From NCBI GenBank assembly GCA_021234155.1, contig JAJEKV010000010.1, positions 18,885,418-18,949,417 on the forward strand: 64,000 bases of DNA, written 5' to 3'. The notes below the pieces were generated by a model, which did not search any database, was not told the origin of the DNA, and saw only the letters and a list, made by a program, of their open reading frames with translations. The translations under genes were made by a program, and so were the position numbers. Origin of the DNA: Isoetes taiwanensis. Lineage: Eukaryota > Streptophyta > Lycopodiopsida > Isoetales > Isoetaceae. Of the stretch, positions 10,280 to 21,432 are shown in pieces; positions within the stretch are counted from its first letter, which is position 1; every line of letters starts with the position of its first letter.

Positions 10280-10289
10280 GAGCAGAACA
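10280..10289. repeat. Target-site duplication, right (MULE)
   Basis: GAGCAGAACA is identical to 3255-3264. Confidence 0.9.
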
Positions 10290-10461
10290 TAAGTGGATCT
10301 TATATGTTTTTCAGGAAGCATGTTCTACCATCTATCCAATATCCAGATAAGCAGACATAATGTACAGAGAACATCTCAACAATAATTAAAAAAAAAAGCA
10401 TATATCTATATCAAAAGAAAGAAAAAAATGGCAACGAAATTTTGCGGAAGAAAGAACTCAC

Positions 10462-10716
10462 AGTTAGATCCGGATCATCTAGAATCAAAGGCACAAACGG
10501 CTCGCACAAGCCCCGCTTCTTGATAAGAGCAGCATGTTGTTTAATGGTCTGTCGTGCCGAATCTTCTGCAATAAGCAACTTCGTAACACTCAAGGCGACA
10601 CTGCTGGGAGTTTTCACCTTCGCACTAGCCAGTTTTGCAAGCCCATTGCAAAAGCGATTGATATTTCTATATATACCTGACATGTTGCTAGAGCACCGTT
10701 CAAACTTCAAAGGCAT
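10462..10716 (-). CDS. Candidate internal exon of a host gene
   Basis: On the minus strand an open stretch encodes a peptide with NRFCNGLAKLASAKVKTP and KKRGLCEPFVPLILDDPDL. It ends at a good splice donor, CTAACT|GTGAGT (GT at 10461-10460). A TATATATAG acceptor lies near 10667, so the exon may be 10462-10666. The composition is protein-like and helical, but I do not recognise the family. Continuing in the same direction leads through a short intron piece into the MULE, then to the candidate last exon at 3162-2999. Confidence 0.35.
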
Positions 10717-11359
10717 GCATGAAAATTCAAAGGAAACATAAGTAAGAAGAAGAAGAATATCCTCCGGGTGTTAGCTAATTAGCACTGGCAATGAGAGCCC
10801 ATCTCAAAAACTTGCCGGAATTTCTCTGGTGAACTGCAAGTAATTCGCCGATTTGGTATTCTGGTTCTGAATCGTGACAAAAAACACTCTAAAATCCAAT
10901 TCAAGCTGATTCCAACAACAATAGCTTTGCATGCTTTAAATCCCTGTGAAAATTGACGTGCATCGAGCGTCAAGCAGAGGGACTAAATTGCCCTATTTGC
11001 CTAAAGAAATCCTGGCTCTCCATCCCAATCTAACTTGCTGACGTGGAATTATTTCCCTTATACACGTCACACTTTTCTTGCCAAAACAGCTTACATAATT
11101 TTATATGATGAGAAGAAGAAGATAACCACTCGTTATATTTACATCTATAAGGACTAAGTGGGGAGGAACATTTCGGGAACATTCACAACATCAACCACAA
11201 AGCAATCTAGAATATAACATCCAAAGAAGATAGTAGATTTACCTTTTTGCAGTAGTTAGGACTCATACTACAAGCACGTTTACATTCTCATCATTCTTTC
11301 TGTACGTATGCACATATGCCAAGCGTAATCCTTGGATTGCGACCCCAAGGAGACCACTC
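10717..11359. other. No gene recognised
   Basis: Mixed-composition sequence. A minus-strand open stretch at 10973-10779 could be an upstream exon of the candidate host gene, but nothing supports it beyond being open. The rest shows no structure. Confidence 0.35.
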
Positions 11360-11367
11360 TCTCCGTC
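11360..11367. repeat. Target-site duplication, left (hAT MITE)
   Basis: TCTCCGTC, repeated at 11833-11840. Confidence 0.88.
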
Positions 11368-11832
11368 CAGGGATAGGTTCAATACGCTGTACGTTTTATA
11401 CAAAATACGTATGAATTGTATGATACGACACATATTTGCCGTATAAAACGTATAAAATACGACAAAAAAAATTCTGGCGTCGGAAGATTTTTGCGTACGC
11501 GAAAGTTTTTTCGCGTACGGGAAACCTTCTGTTTCGCGTACGCGAACGCAAAAAAAAAAAAAAGAAAAAAAGGTTTCTTTTTCCGCGTACGCAAAACAGA
11601 AGGTTTCGCGTACGCGAATGCCCAATTTTTTTTTTTATTTTTTTTTTATTTTTTTCGCGTACGCGGTTTTTACTGTTTCGCGTACGCGAAACAGAAGGTT
11701 TCGCGTATGCGAATTTGTTTTTTCGGCCGACGACTAAAAAATACGTAAAATATGTTTTTTTTCAAAAAAATACGTATTTTTTAACTTTATACGTCAGGAA
11801 TTTAGATTTCGTACGTACAGAACCTATCCCTG
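11368..11832. mobile_element. hAT-type MITE with CGCGTACGCG palindromes
   Basis: The 465-bp element starts CAGGGATAGGTTC and ends GAACCTATCCCTG, a perfect 13-bp inverted repeat of hAT type. It is flanked by a perfect 8-bp target duplication, TCTCCGTC (11360-11367 and 11833-11840), also hAT-typical. The ends are rich in TACGTAT-like words. The centre carries about eight copies of a CGCGTACGCG palindrome or close variants (near 11490, 11509, 11533, 11583, 11609, 11656, 11678 and 11701), joined by homopolymer A or T runs and by GAAACCTTCTGTTT in either direction. No coding capacity is real; it would depend on a hAT transposase elsewhere. Confidence 0.9.
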
Positions 11833-11840
11833 TCTCCGTC
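11833..11840. repeat. Target-site duplication, right (hAT MITE)
   Basis: TCTCCGTC, identical to 11360-11367. Confidence 0.88.
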
Positions 11841-11880
11841 TATATGTACAGGCTTTTCACAGGGCTCTGCCCTTAACTCA

Positions 11881-12055
11881 TCCGACTGGACATCTGGCCC
11901 GGATGTAGAGTTTACATGACCACCCCACCCCTTCGAAGGTGGGCTGTAAATGCAACATCCATCCACCTAGCCATCTGGCACGAATGCGGAGTCTCATGGC
12001 CATTCCACCCTCCGAAGATGGTCTGTTTGCAATGCGAGATGCAACATCATCCATC
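11881..12055 (+). repeat. Diverged tandem pair, ~83 bp
   Basis: Two successive units share CATCTGGC, GGAGT/AGAGT, CATG.CCA and CCACCC, then a CGAAG.TGG word and GCAACATC. They are too diverged to define ends. Confidence 0.45.
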
Positions 12056-13255
12056 AAGAACTTTACAATTTTGAATGTCAACAATAACCTTGCAGACTGG
12101 TCCCATACGAGATATCATACAATCCCCATGCGTCTTACGTTCAAAAACAACCACAGAACAACGCAATACAATAGAGCTCATACCAAGATATTCCATAACC
12201 AAGTGACAGCATCATATAGCCAAATTTCAATGTAGAATACTAAACTCCTTTAAAATATAAGAAGTCATAACTTCCATGTAATATCATAATTAGACTAATG
12301 TCTTAGAGATAATGTACATTCATTCTACCTCATCATGAGGTCTAATACCACAAGATGGTCCTTACCCATATCCATAGCAAAAGATATCACAACACTCATG
12401 CTCCATCTATTCCAGCCTCATAGAATCTACATGCTACTCCAAAAAAGTACTGGCGGTGTACTCTTCTATAGTACAGTTATTAAGCTAGCCCCTATTCTTA
12501 AAGGTTCTCTGAACTAGGCCACATACGATGGTACCATCCTGAGCAAAGAACTCTATGGTCGCACCCTCCTATAATAAGATATCTTAAAAAGGTTTGTAAG
12601 AGTCGTTATACTCAATTTGTGGTCGTTCTGTGCTGCTTAGAGATTATTCACTTCATTGTGCTCCTTAGAGATTATTCACTTCATTATGCTTCGCTTTTAT
12701 AGGTAGCCCCTCCTATAGCCCCTCCTAGCATTTTTGCAAAAATAAATGCATGCATGCAATTTATCGAGTAATTTATCCAGCTAAAAAGAACACATTGGTC
12801 TATGATATTATTATAGTCGTATATATGTGGCCAAAGATTTTCAAGAAATGCAGAATAGTTCTGTGAATAAGCTCAGAAAACTATTATTATTTGTTTGTTG
12901 GTTTATGTTAAAAGTGTCGATGAGGTGGCAAGAAGGTAGGTTAGCAAAAACAAAAACAAAAAAAGGAGGAAAAATGTGCAGACAGTCCAGGACACATATT
13001 CATCGAGTAATTGGCTGGATTGAATCAGGAGGATTTGGAGCTAGCAGGAGTCGTCAGAAGGATAGTGGAAGCCTGCTTTCCTGGAACAAACTGCTCTGAA
13101 ATAAGCTTGCATCGGGAGGATAGCAGAAGGATTTCCGGAAGCCTGGTTTTCTAGAACATTTGTTTTGAAGCAAGCTTCAATCAGGAGGTTGGGATTCAAT
13201 TTCAGGATGAAGGGAAAATCCGCCTATGTGGTGTGCAGGAAGATCAGTGTGTCTG
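12056..13255. other. AT-rich, no gene recognised
   Basis: The only clear structure is a 28-bp direct repeat at 12631-12658 and 12659-12686 (core TTAGAGATTATTCACTTCAT). CCCCTCCTA is repeated near 12710. No splice-supported or family-supported gene is seen. Confidence 0.4.
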
Positions 13256-14050
13256 AAGGAAGGAAGGAAGGAAGGAAGTATATTTTTACGTCGCACCACA
13301 AAGGCAGCGTCACGAAGGACATGCGACCACAAGTACAAAGAAAACAAAAATACATTGCATGGGCCGAAGCCCGTGGAGCACCATGGCCCGGATTAAAAAC
13401 CCCACTCGGGAAAAACCGCTGCCATGATGACCACGATCCAAAAGCTATCTTTGCCGCAAAAAGCAACAAGCATACCTCCAACAAACGTAACTTCAACAAA
13501 CGCCCAACCGTAACCTCTTCACGCCTAGGTGCCGAGTACCGGTGCGGACTCATGCACGCCGCTAAACCTCCATCCTCTCACCCAAAACCCGGGGCAAATA
13601 GATGCCGATGCGAGATCCCGGTGCCGACCCCTGAGTAACTCGATCAAACCACTAGACCATAAGAGCTGCCCCGTAAAATGTAGAGTCCCAAAACCCCCCA
13701 TAGCAACGATCTGCGGTAAAGCGCGGGACGGACCGAGGGCACCGGCGGGGCCGAAAACCAACGCATCCAATAAGCCCAAGCCGTAAGTCCAGCGCCAGGA
13801 AAACGCCGAGAAGTCGCCGGAGGAGGTGCATCCTCCAGCTAGCCAAAGGCACCGGCACCCTGCTCCATCGTATTGCTCCAGGCGCCCTCGCCGGGCATGC
13901 ACCGGTGCTCGTGCAGTAACCGAGGTCCGCCTCCAGACGCCATCCATCACTGCCAGGGCCTAGGCGCCATCCATCACCGCCGAGGCTCGAGCTGCACCAC
14001 CCGCCCTCGGGCAGGGTGCCATCTGGCGCCCCCAGGGTGCCTGGGCGCTA
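13256..14050 (-). mobile_element. Probable 5'-truncated LINE remnant (LINE-C)
   Basis: A GAAG microsatellite (13257-13276) adjoins a T run and then a sequence containing ATTAAAAACCCC...GGGAAAAACCG. The same layout forms the 3' ends of LINE-A and LINE-B: a tandem microsatellite, a T run, then TTAAAAACCCC with GGGTTTT and GAAAAACC. GC content is clearly higher than its surroundings and drops after ~14050. No reverse transcriptase motif was found, so only a 3' part would remain. Confidence 0.38.
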
Positions 14051-15929
14051 TGTACAAATCCAGAGCCAGAAAACTTGTGAACTATTTGCAGGGTGTTGGC
14101 GAAACTGATAGGGTTATTTGAAGCTCTTGATTGCTTGCTCTTGCTATTTTAGCCGGATTATTTGAAGGCTGCATTGAATTGCTTGGTGTAGAAGGTAAAC
14201 ACAAGTCTTTTCCTGGAGTAGCTTTAGATTGGAGCAATAGAGGGCGGTTGTTGTTTGGGCGACCTTCTTGCTCAATAGATTGATTTGAAGCCATCTGGGC
14301 TTGCTCCCACAACTGCAAAAATCATTGTCTACAGCGATGCCCGCCATAAATGCCATAAATGTCATGAATGTAACGTGTCATGCTATGGTAATTTTTAAGG
14401 AAGAAATTAGATGAGAACAAAAATTGGATACTGCATTACAATAGGAAGGATATGCAGCCCCCGAAGAGCGAGAGGAACTTTTTGAATGTTATGAAAGTCG
14501 GGAACAGAAAACAATTCATACCACCTAGACATAGATTGGAGACAGTGATACCATGTGCTAAATATGTATTGTTGCACGCATTTGAGTGCACTAAAGAAGA
14601 TAGTTGTATGTAGATGTAATGCTCCTTTTGCATATACCATCAACTAACACTTGGCTACTGGTGGAACCCACATCATGCCAATGAAGACTAAAATTGGAGG
14701 TGTGAGCTGGTTGAAAGTGACCACATTAGCTCGTGCATATTTAGTATTAGCACATTGGAATATTGCGACTGGAATTGTGACTGGAAGAGTGCTTGCTAAT
14801 TCACTCAATGTCTTACATTTCCACTGTAAGACAAAAAAGGAAGAAATTTCAATGGCATTAAATGCTAAGATTGTGATGGGAAGCCATGTGGTCAGTTTGC
14901 AAGGAAAAGATGAGTGAATCATTTACTGGAATGCTGCAAGATAACTCACAGGCTAACTTTGTCTATCCATTCGAGCAGTAATGAAGGAACAAGACAATGC
15001 CACAGAGGCAATGCAGAGACATGGTATTACCTAGGAATATTAAAGGAGGGGATATTTGTGCGCGGAAGAACCATGCTGTCATTTAATGGCAGCAACTGCA
15101 AACAAGGAAACAATACAGAATATACATTATTTTCCTTTACAGATTGAAGCAATTAGAAGATGCTTGCAGACACATCTCTGTAACAATAAAACCAATGACA
15201 TGGTGATCATATAACCTATTGTAAATGGTGTTGAGAAGAAGTAATGTTTGATATTCGGTGCCCAACTGGCTGCAGATCTCGCTGCTTCCAAATCTTCATT
15301 CCTTGTGTCAGTTCTTGTTTTAAACTCTCTGAAGAACCCAAGCTGCCTGGCATTATGATAGAACAAACAGCGGTTGGTCTGAAGCAGTAAAAGGGATGTA
15401 AGATTATGGATTCTAAGAATAAAAAAGTCCATTGTTTAAAAGCTAGTGAAAATTGTAGCATCTAATGAGGCTATGGCCTGCACATCAGGATTAGAATCCT
15501 CTTCAGAATCACTCCACACTAAATTGTCTTTACCTGCATGACAGTATTCAACAAAGACAAATGCTCGATTTATAAGAAAATAAAGACTTGTGTTCTATTT
15601 ACTGCAGAACATGTGATATATCATGGAATACAACCATCTCTGCCAGCCATGGCTAAAGCCCTAAATATTAGTGCCTTGGTTACGTAAATCTGTCTTTATG
15701 CCCCTGCAAACAAAAATCGGAGGTTCAAAAAACATCTGGACAGCCTTGTCCCCCCCTAAAACCCCAGAACCTGTTAACCATTAGCACAAACTCCCTCGAA
15801 ATCTCCTTCGAAATCTGACAGAAACCCTATTTGGGGGTTTCAATTTCGTCCATCTGCCAGAGGCCCGCCATTTTGATTAACCATCATGCTATTCCGGCCG
15901 AAAAATCAAGAGCACCCTAAAATACCTCG
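14051..15929. other. No gene recognised
   Basis: 14338-14452 is the second copy of the dispersed repeat at 2674-2812. A plus-strand open stretch at 14651-14917 and a minus-strand one at 15127-15432 have no recognisable motif and no splice context I can trust. Low-complexity features are absent. Confidence 0.35.
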
Positions 15930-15934
15930 GTGGA

Positions 15935-16075
15935 AGAGCAGAACCCTAATGCAATACCTCACTTTCCTGCAATTCTAGATATGCCACGTGTCATGACACG
16001 TCAGCCAAAAAAACTCCTGTCCATTGGATCTTTTATTTTCGGCATCAACGGTTCTGAAAATTCTAAAAATTCCGT
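15935..16075 (+). repeat. TIR-like end of a repeated element, copy a
   Basis: The ordered words CACTTTCCTGCA, TATGCCACGTGTCATG, CACGTCAG, CCATT.G, TTTTATTTTCGGCATC and GAAAATT recur in the same order at 22590-22735 and 37685-37805 (same direction) and at 52555-52460 (opposite direction). Each copy has a paired G-box, GCCACGTGTC followed by a second ACGT core. Host-gene-like sequence starts directly after it here, which suggests a gene-carrying (Pack-type) element. Confidence 0.5.
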
Positions 16076-16160
16076 AATTTCCATCCCTCTCCTTCCATCG
16101 GCTTCCCTCTCTTCACAGCTGCATCCTGCGAACGTCCAGTTTCTTGAGCGTGTTTCTTGA

Positions 16161-16803
16161 GAGGGATCTTAGGCTTGAGAAGTTAATGGATGAGGGCAAT
16201 CGTTTGTTTGGTAAGAATGACTAAAAGAGTGCCATCGATGCCTATACCAAATGCATTGATGCAGGGCACATCAGAATCCAAAGAACTTGTCATGCAATCA
16301 TTTTCTAATATGTCAGAGGCCTGGATGAAGTTGCCTAACTATGTAAGAGCCCTTGCAGATGCTTGTCATGCTCTAAAGTTTGATGCTACCCATGTGGAAA
16401 GCCTCTTTAGGAAAGCTCGGTGTTTATATGCCTTGCAGGAATATAACAAAGCGCAGAGCACACTTGAGCATGCTCGTGACAAGGCTCCTGATGCTAAAGA
16501 TGCTAAAAGAAATGATGAACAAATGCGTCGTTGCTATAAACCAAAGCACTATGGGGGTTTAATCAGTTAGCCAGTTATTTTGCAGAATAACACAGCAGAA
16601 GCACCCAAATGTAGCAATTATATAGGGCATGTTTCTATCTGTGCTGGTAAGGATGGGAATGGCCTTACATTATTTGCTACAAGAAATATGAAGGTTGGAA
16701 AATTGCTACTGGTGAATAATCCTTTGGCCATTGGCCGTGGTGGATTAAGGCCTACTCGTTATTTCGTGGCTTTCACAGCTCTTTGCCCCACTCAAAGCAT
16801 CCA
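16161..16803 (+). pseudogene. TPR-SET domain protein fragment
   Basis: In one frame the sequence reads LRLEKLMDEGNRLFGKND, a stop, KSAIDAYTKCIDAG, then shifts to a frame encoding EAWMKLPNYVRALADACHA and LFRKARCLYALQEYNKAQ. This is a pair of tetratricopeptide repeats. A stop near 16569 and another frame change lead to YIGHVSICAGKDGNGLTLFA and KVGKLLLVNNPLAIG, which resembles the first block of a SET domain. TPR repeats followed directly by SET are known in a plant SET-domain subgroup (lysine methyltransferase candidates). The catalytic SET core (NHxC and the post-SET cysteines) is not visible. A donor-like AAG|GTAAGC near 16878 and a TTACAG acceptor near 16974 suggest it derives from genomic DNA, not a spliced transcript. 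Confidence 0.6.
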
Positions 16804-16980
16804 CTGACTCCTGCAGGCAGAAATACGATCTGTATTGCAGATCATGCTGTGGCAGCTATAGTGAGCTTTGAAAATAAGGTAAGCTTTAAGTATTATTACC
16901 AATATATTGGATCTCAACGTCTCTATTGCTTGCATCTCAAGTTAACTGTGATTTCATTCTCTTTGGTTACAGCAGGTTAG

Positions 16981-18606
16981 AAGACCCTAACTGTCACACA
17001 CATCTGGAAATATAAAGGGGCCAAATGCATGTCTGGCTCCTGGGATGCTTCTATTTGGTAAGTTAGCAGTAGTTCACGTTGTGCATAATGGACTTGCTGC
17101 ACACATGGTTAGACAAACTATCATTATGAATATCTGAGCCCAACATGACATCTTTGGAACTCTTTCGACACATGAGCCCGAAGGTAATACACTAAACATA
17201 ATTACTTTTATCGGCATGTTAGATACTAATGGATCTTCTACCGGGAGGGACAAACTTCGAACTATTGTTCGTGTTTTTTAATCCAAATGGTTTAAATGTG
17301 GTGCCATAAGACGAGTATCCATCTCTGTAGGTAAAGGTCCCATGACATCTTTTCCAGCTCAAAGCAAAACCAAAGTTAAATATATGAGGTTCCTATTATC
17401 CTACCTCTCACAGCTAGCACAATTTCAATATCCCCACAAGAGCAAGTCCTTACTTTATCATGTGGCAGTAGTTCAGGCTGTCTCTTCCTCTGCTCCTCCT
17501 TTAAGAGCCAGGAAACCTGTTTACACACCAGCATCTGTGTCAGCAGGCAATTCTACTGCAGGAATGCCTAGATGAGACAATTTCTTTGCATATAAGTAAT
17601 TCAAGGCTCCATAGTTGGGCCTTTGGAGATTGACAAGTTAATGATCACATAAATATTAACCTAGGTGTACCATTGCTCAAGGGCAATAGATCTGCAGCTT
17701 TCCTAATGTGGCGAGTCCATTGTATTTATGCATTCTTGTTTTGCTTAGTCACAGCTATAAACATGGGCAATCTAAGCATGATCATAGGGCAGGATGGGTT
17801 ATCTAAGAAATGTAGTTAGTGTGATTAGAAGAGGCCATTTAAAATTTCTGAAAGTAATGAAATTGAAATCCTGTATGACGTGATAGAAGAGAACATACCC
17901 GGTTGGCTGAAAAATCGTTGAAGCAACCCAGTTGTGATTCTCAGTCTGCCTGTTCCATATTTCTGATTCACGGTAATTGCAATTTCAGACCAATGAGATG
18001 CCTTCAAAACTCCATGAATTACCTTCAGCTTTTCCTAGTTGTCTATCAATGCCTCTAAGCTATTCATCGGCCAAAGATCCTTTATGGTGGATCATTTTTT
18101 TATGTGTATTAACTTCAACTTGAGCTTCATGAGAAGATAAGCTGTTCGCAGCCTGTTCTTGACCAGGTAAATCTGGCTGGGAAGAAACCACTACATTAAG
18201 ATCCATGGAATCTGAAACAATAGAGCTTGAAAAATTCAGAGAGCATGAATTTTAAAGAAGTCCCTTTAAAGAATTAAGTCACAGTTCTACCACTGGCACA
18301 TGTCTTATTGTTGTCTTCTTGTTGTCATGCAGTGAGTTTTTGCATTATATGATTAACTTTCAGCCCTGTTTATCTGCTTTAGTTCCTTTTTTTCAGCCTT
18401 GTTGTATATCTGCGAGACAATCTGGCGGGATGAGAAGTGGTAGCTAACATTGGTAAGTACATTGTTGTTCTATTGTTTTATAAGCACATGAAATAAGAGG
18501 GCCTTTCTTTGGCCTTATTGTACCTTATTGGTGTATAACTATTTGAAACTAAAAAATCTTTATTGTGCGTTTGATTATTTGAACATCAATTATCCAGTGA
18601 GATATC
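16981..18606. other. No gene recognised; possible remains of the captured gene
   Basis: Plus-strand pieces near 17220-17560 look weakly protein-like (a stretch encoding GSSTGRDKLRTIVRV and a second encoding SKTKVKYMRFLL) but fit no family I know. The remainder is AT-rich and unstructured. The part just before 18607 could serve as promoter of the second MULE gene; no clear TATA box is asserted. Confidence 0.3.
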
Positions 18607-19626
18607 ATGTCTTTGGCCGAGGGAAGCCAATTCGAATCCTTGAAGGAGCTTCGACGAGCAGTGAGGGATGATGCAATCAATTCTCACGTTGAGCTAAAAG
18701 TGATCAAAGTAGATAAAAGAAGGTAAATTTCTCCATGTGATTCATTCAAAACCTTTCTTTCTACATTTTTGACATATATTGCTTTTGCTAGATTTACTAT
18801 TCAATGCAAATCTTTTGGGTGTCCATGGAGGTTGCATGCATCTTGTATTCAAGGTGGTCCAGCATGTCAGATCAAGTCAAATAGGGAAGAGCACAATAGT
18901 AGTGCAGTTGATTGGATAATGAACACTGCCGACCCTTCACATTAGGCTACATGTAAGTTTTTGGGGAAAAGGTTTGGACATTTGACATCCAACATTGCGG
19001 AGTCCCTAAATGCATGGTTGCTAGAGGCTAGAGATATGCCTATTCTTGGGATGTTGGAATTGATACGCCAGAAGGTAATGTCATGGTTTTATGAAAGAAG
19101 GGTTAATGGGGAAGCTACTAGGGATTTGCTTGGACCAGCATCACATAATGCATTGGTTGGACCTGCAGAGCAATCCATCAGAGGGTCTTGTGAGCGTGGA
19201 AGACTATACCGAATTTTGCCATCCACTAATGTTGTCTTTGAGATACATACTCCGACACATATTAGGCTTGTTGATGTGGATAAGAGGACATGCACCTGTG
19301 GATTGTGGCAAGATTTGGGCTTACCTTGTGCACATGCAGCAGTCGCTATTCTTTTTAGAAAAGAGCGTGTGCAATCTTATGCACACATAGCATATTCATT
19401 GCAGTCCTATTGTGATACTTACAAGGAGCCAGTATTCCCAGTGATTTTAGCACACGATGATGTTATTGGAGGCATGTTACCACCAGCCACACGCAGACCT
19501 CCTGGACGTCCAAAAACCAAGCGCATACGCACAGGAGCAGAAGGTGTAGAGAAGAGGGAACAACATTGTGGAAGGTGTAACGAGAAGGGACACAATGCTC
19601 GTAGTTGTAGAGCTCCTATTCAATGA
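18607..19626 (+). pseudogene. Internally deleted MULE transposase, catalytic domain missing
   Basis: Exon 1 (18607-18722) starts MSLAEGSQFESLKELRRAV, the N-terminal MuDR DNA-binding domain. A 69-bp GT-AG intron (18723-18791) is followed by exon 2 with CKSFGCPWRLHAS, the cysteine part of that domain. Exon 2 then passes straight to KRFGHLTSNIAESLNAWLL, which in full-length MULEs lies after the second catalytic acid. Further on are a SWIM finger (CTCGLWQDLGLPCAH) and a CCHC zinc knuckle (CGRCNEKGHNARSC) near the C-terminus, stop at 19624. The whole exon 2 is one frame, broken only by TAG at 18943-18945, where TGG (W) is expected. The central DDE region is gone, so it could not cut DNA; it could still bind it. 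Confidence 0.8.
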
Positions 19627-19704
19627 TAAACGTGACTTATGTAATCTCTTTGTTGTATTCAAACTTCTATTCTTGAGGTATTAAGTGCAGATTGCATAAC
19701 ATTA

Positions 19705-20030
19705 GTATGTAAGGGCATTTTGGTAATTTAGTTTGGTGTGTAGGGGTATGTAGATAATTAAGTTTGGTGTGTAGGGCATTTTGGTAATTAAGTTTGATGT
19801 AAATTGATCAAAATTGGTATGTAAGGGCATTTTGGTAATTAAGTTTGGTGTATAGGGGCATTTTGGTAATTAAGTTTGATGTGTAGGGGCAAATTGGTAA
19901 TTTGATTGTATGTTTATTTTATACAGTGTATTTATTTGAGCCAGGGGCATTTTGGTAATTTTGAAACTCATAAGGGCATTTTGGTAATTACATAAACTCA
20001 TAGGGCATTTTGGTAGTTTTCCCATTTTTA
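19705..20030 (+). repeat. Interspersed AGGGCATTTTGGTAATT repeats, ~8 copies
   Basis: The word AGGGCATTTTGGTAATT or a close variant recurs about eight times, often followed by AAGTTTG and GTGTGTAGGGG. It lies just downstream of the deleted MULE gene and may be the subterminal region of that element. No matching inverted copy was found upstream. Confidence 0.7.
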
Positions 20031-20789
20031 GACGAGTGAAACAAAAACGACAGTAAATCCATAACCAAACAGTACACCCTTAATAAACCAAAAAGCTATA
20101 TCAAATTCCTAACTGAAACAATTCCACCTACGTGTAGAGGACAACTCTCCATGCATTAGCATGTTGTTTTAAAAGTATTTTGCTACTCAATGCAAGGAAG
20201 AAAAATTTAACTCATGATCATAAAATATGGTCTCTTGGAGCCAAATCCTAGAGATACAAGCATCCTTGGAGCTACGTCTAAGATTGAAACCAAATTGGTG
20301 AAATGCATGACTATTTTGTGTGAGTATACAAATGGATGAAGAGCCAGAAGATGGCAATGTGATGGCAATGTGGTCATTGTGGCAGAATCTAGGCAATGTC
20401 TTCCAAAAGCAGATCTAAGGAGTCACTTGCACAAGGTCCAAGAGTATTTCTTCATAATGTTACTGCTTTTATTGAGCTGCACCAGTTCTTGCATATAATT
20501 CAATGTATATATCTCACTTCATTTAGTTGCTAAGACTTAGCAACTATGATTTCGCAATTGCTATCTGTAGACGGTGTCTTTCTCTTGCCTCGTACACTAG
20601 CCAATACGTAAAAGCAACTACATGCATTAAGTAGCTTCTCTTAAATCACTAACATGCGAGTCAACTTTTCCAAGACCAAGGTTTTTCTCACAACATTTTT
20701 AACTCATGTGGAACACCATGAACATTTTTTGAATGCCTTACATTTTGAGAGTAATTGCACTTTAAAAATTCGAGGTAAAATATGTTGCA

Positions 20790-21432
20790 CAAACGCTGGG
20801 CCCCCACATCATCAACAGAGAGGAAGCGCTCCGCAAGATCGACCGAAACACCATGACGAGGACGTCCGACATTACAACGCGATGGCCATGATCAAGATGT
20901 TTCCCAGCAAACGTGTCTACAAGGTACGAGTACAAACCAATGCAACGCCAGAAGACGGGATGAGCAGCTGGATCGACAGCCCGGCGTTCCACCAGATACC
21001 TTACGTTGTCGTGGGATGCAGAGTCATAATCGTCACCAACATCGACATACTGGGAGAAGTAGTCAACAGAACGACAGGAACAATCGCGTACATAGAGATC
21101 GACGAGCAGACGGGGGAAGCGAAAGGCATTACGGTCCACATCGACGACTCCCTCCACCACATGCACGTCAAGCAAATGCTGGTCGAGTACAGGCACCAGG
21201 GGCCCAGGACCATCTTCAAGAGGACGTTCCCGCTCACGCTGCATACACCATGTCAGGGCATAAGAGCCAGAGCTCCGCGATAGAAGGCAACACATTCATG
21301 GTCGTGAGGAGGGCGTTCACGCCCGGGCTGCTGTACATGATGCTCTCGCGAATCAAGGACCAGAAGCAACTGTCAATCATGTCGCCCGATCCGCGGCCCG
21401 GCGGACTTCGTAAACAAGGCGCGCTAATGTAA
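20790..21432 (+). pseudogene. PIF1-like helicase C-terminal fragment, unit 1
   Basis: The frame ending near 21245 encodes REEALRKID-type sequence (in an adjacent frame), then VVGCRVIIVTNIDILGEVVN, NRTTGTIAYIEID and YRHQGPRTIFKRTFPL. After a frame change it continues AYTMSGHKSQSSAIEGNTF, FTPGLLYMMLSRIKD, and stops at TAA near 21432. These are the late motifs (V and VI region) of PIF1-type superfamily 1B helicases, as found in Helitron transposons and related plant genes. Motifs I-III and any Rep domain are missing, so it is only the 3' end of a gene. A Helitron origin is likely but not shown, since no Helitron terminus was verified. Confidence 0.7.

Noticed and set aside
11416-11876. Open frames across the MITE rich in Phe, Arg and Lys
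   Set aside because: They come from homopolymer runs and CGCGTACGCG palindromes.
13165-13950. Host protein genes in the GC-rich block
   Set aside because: Open frames on both strands overlap and lack motifs; the LINE-like 3' layout explains the composition better.
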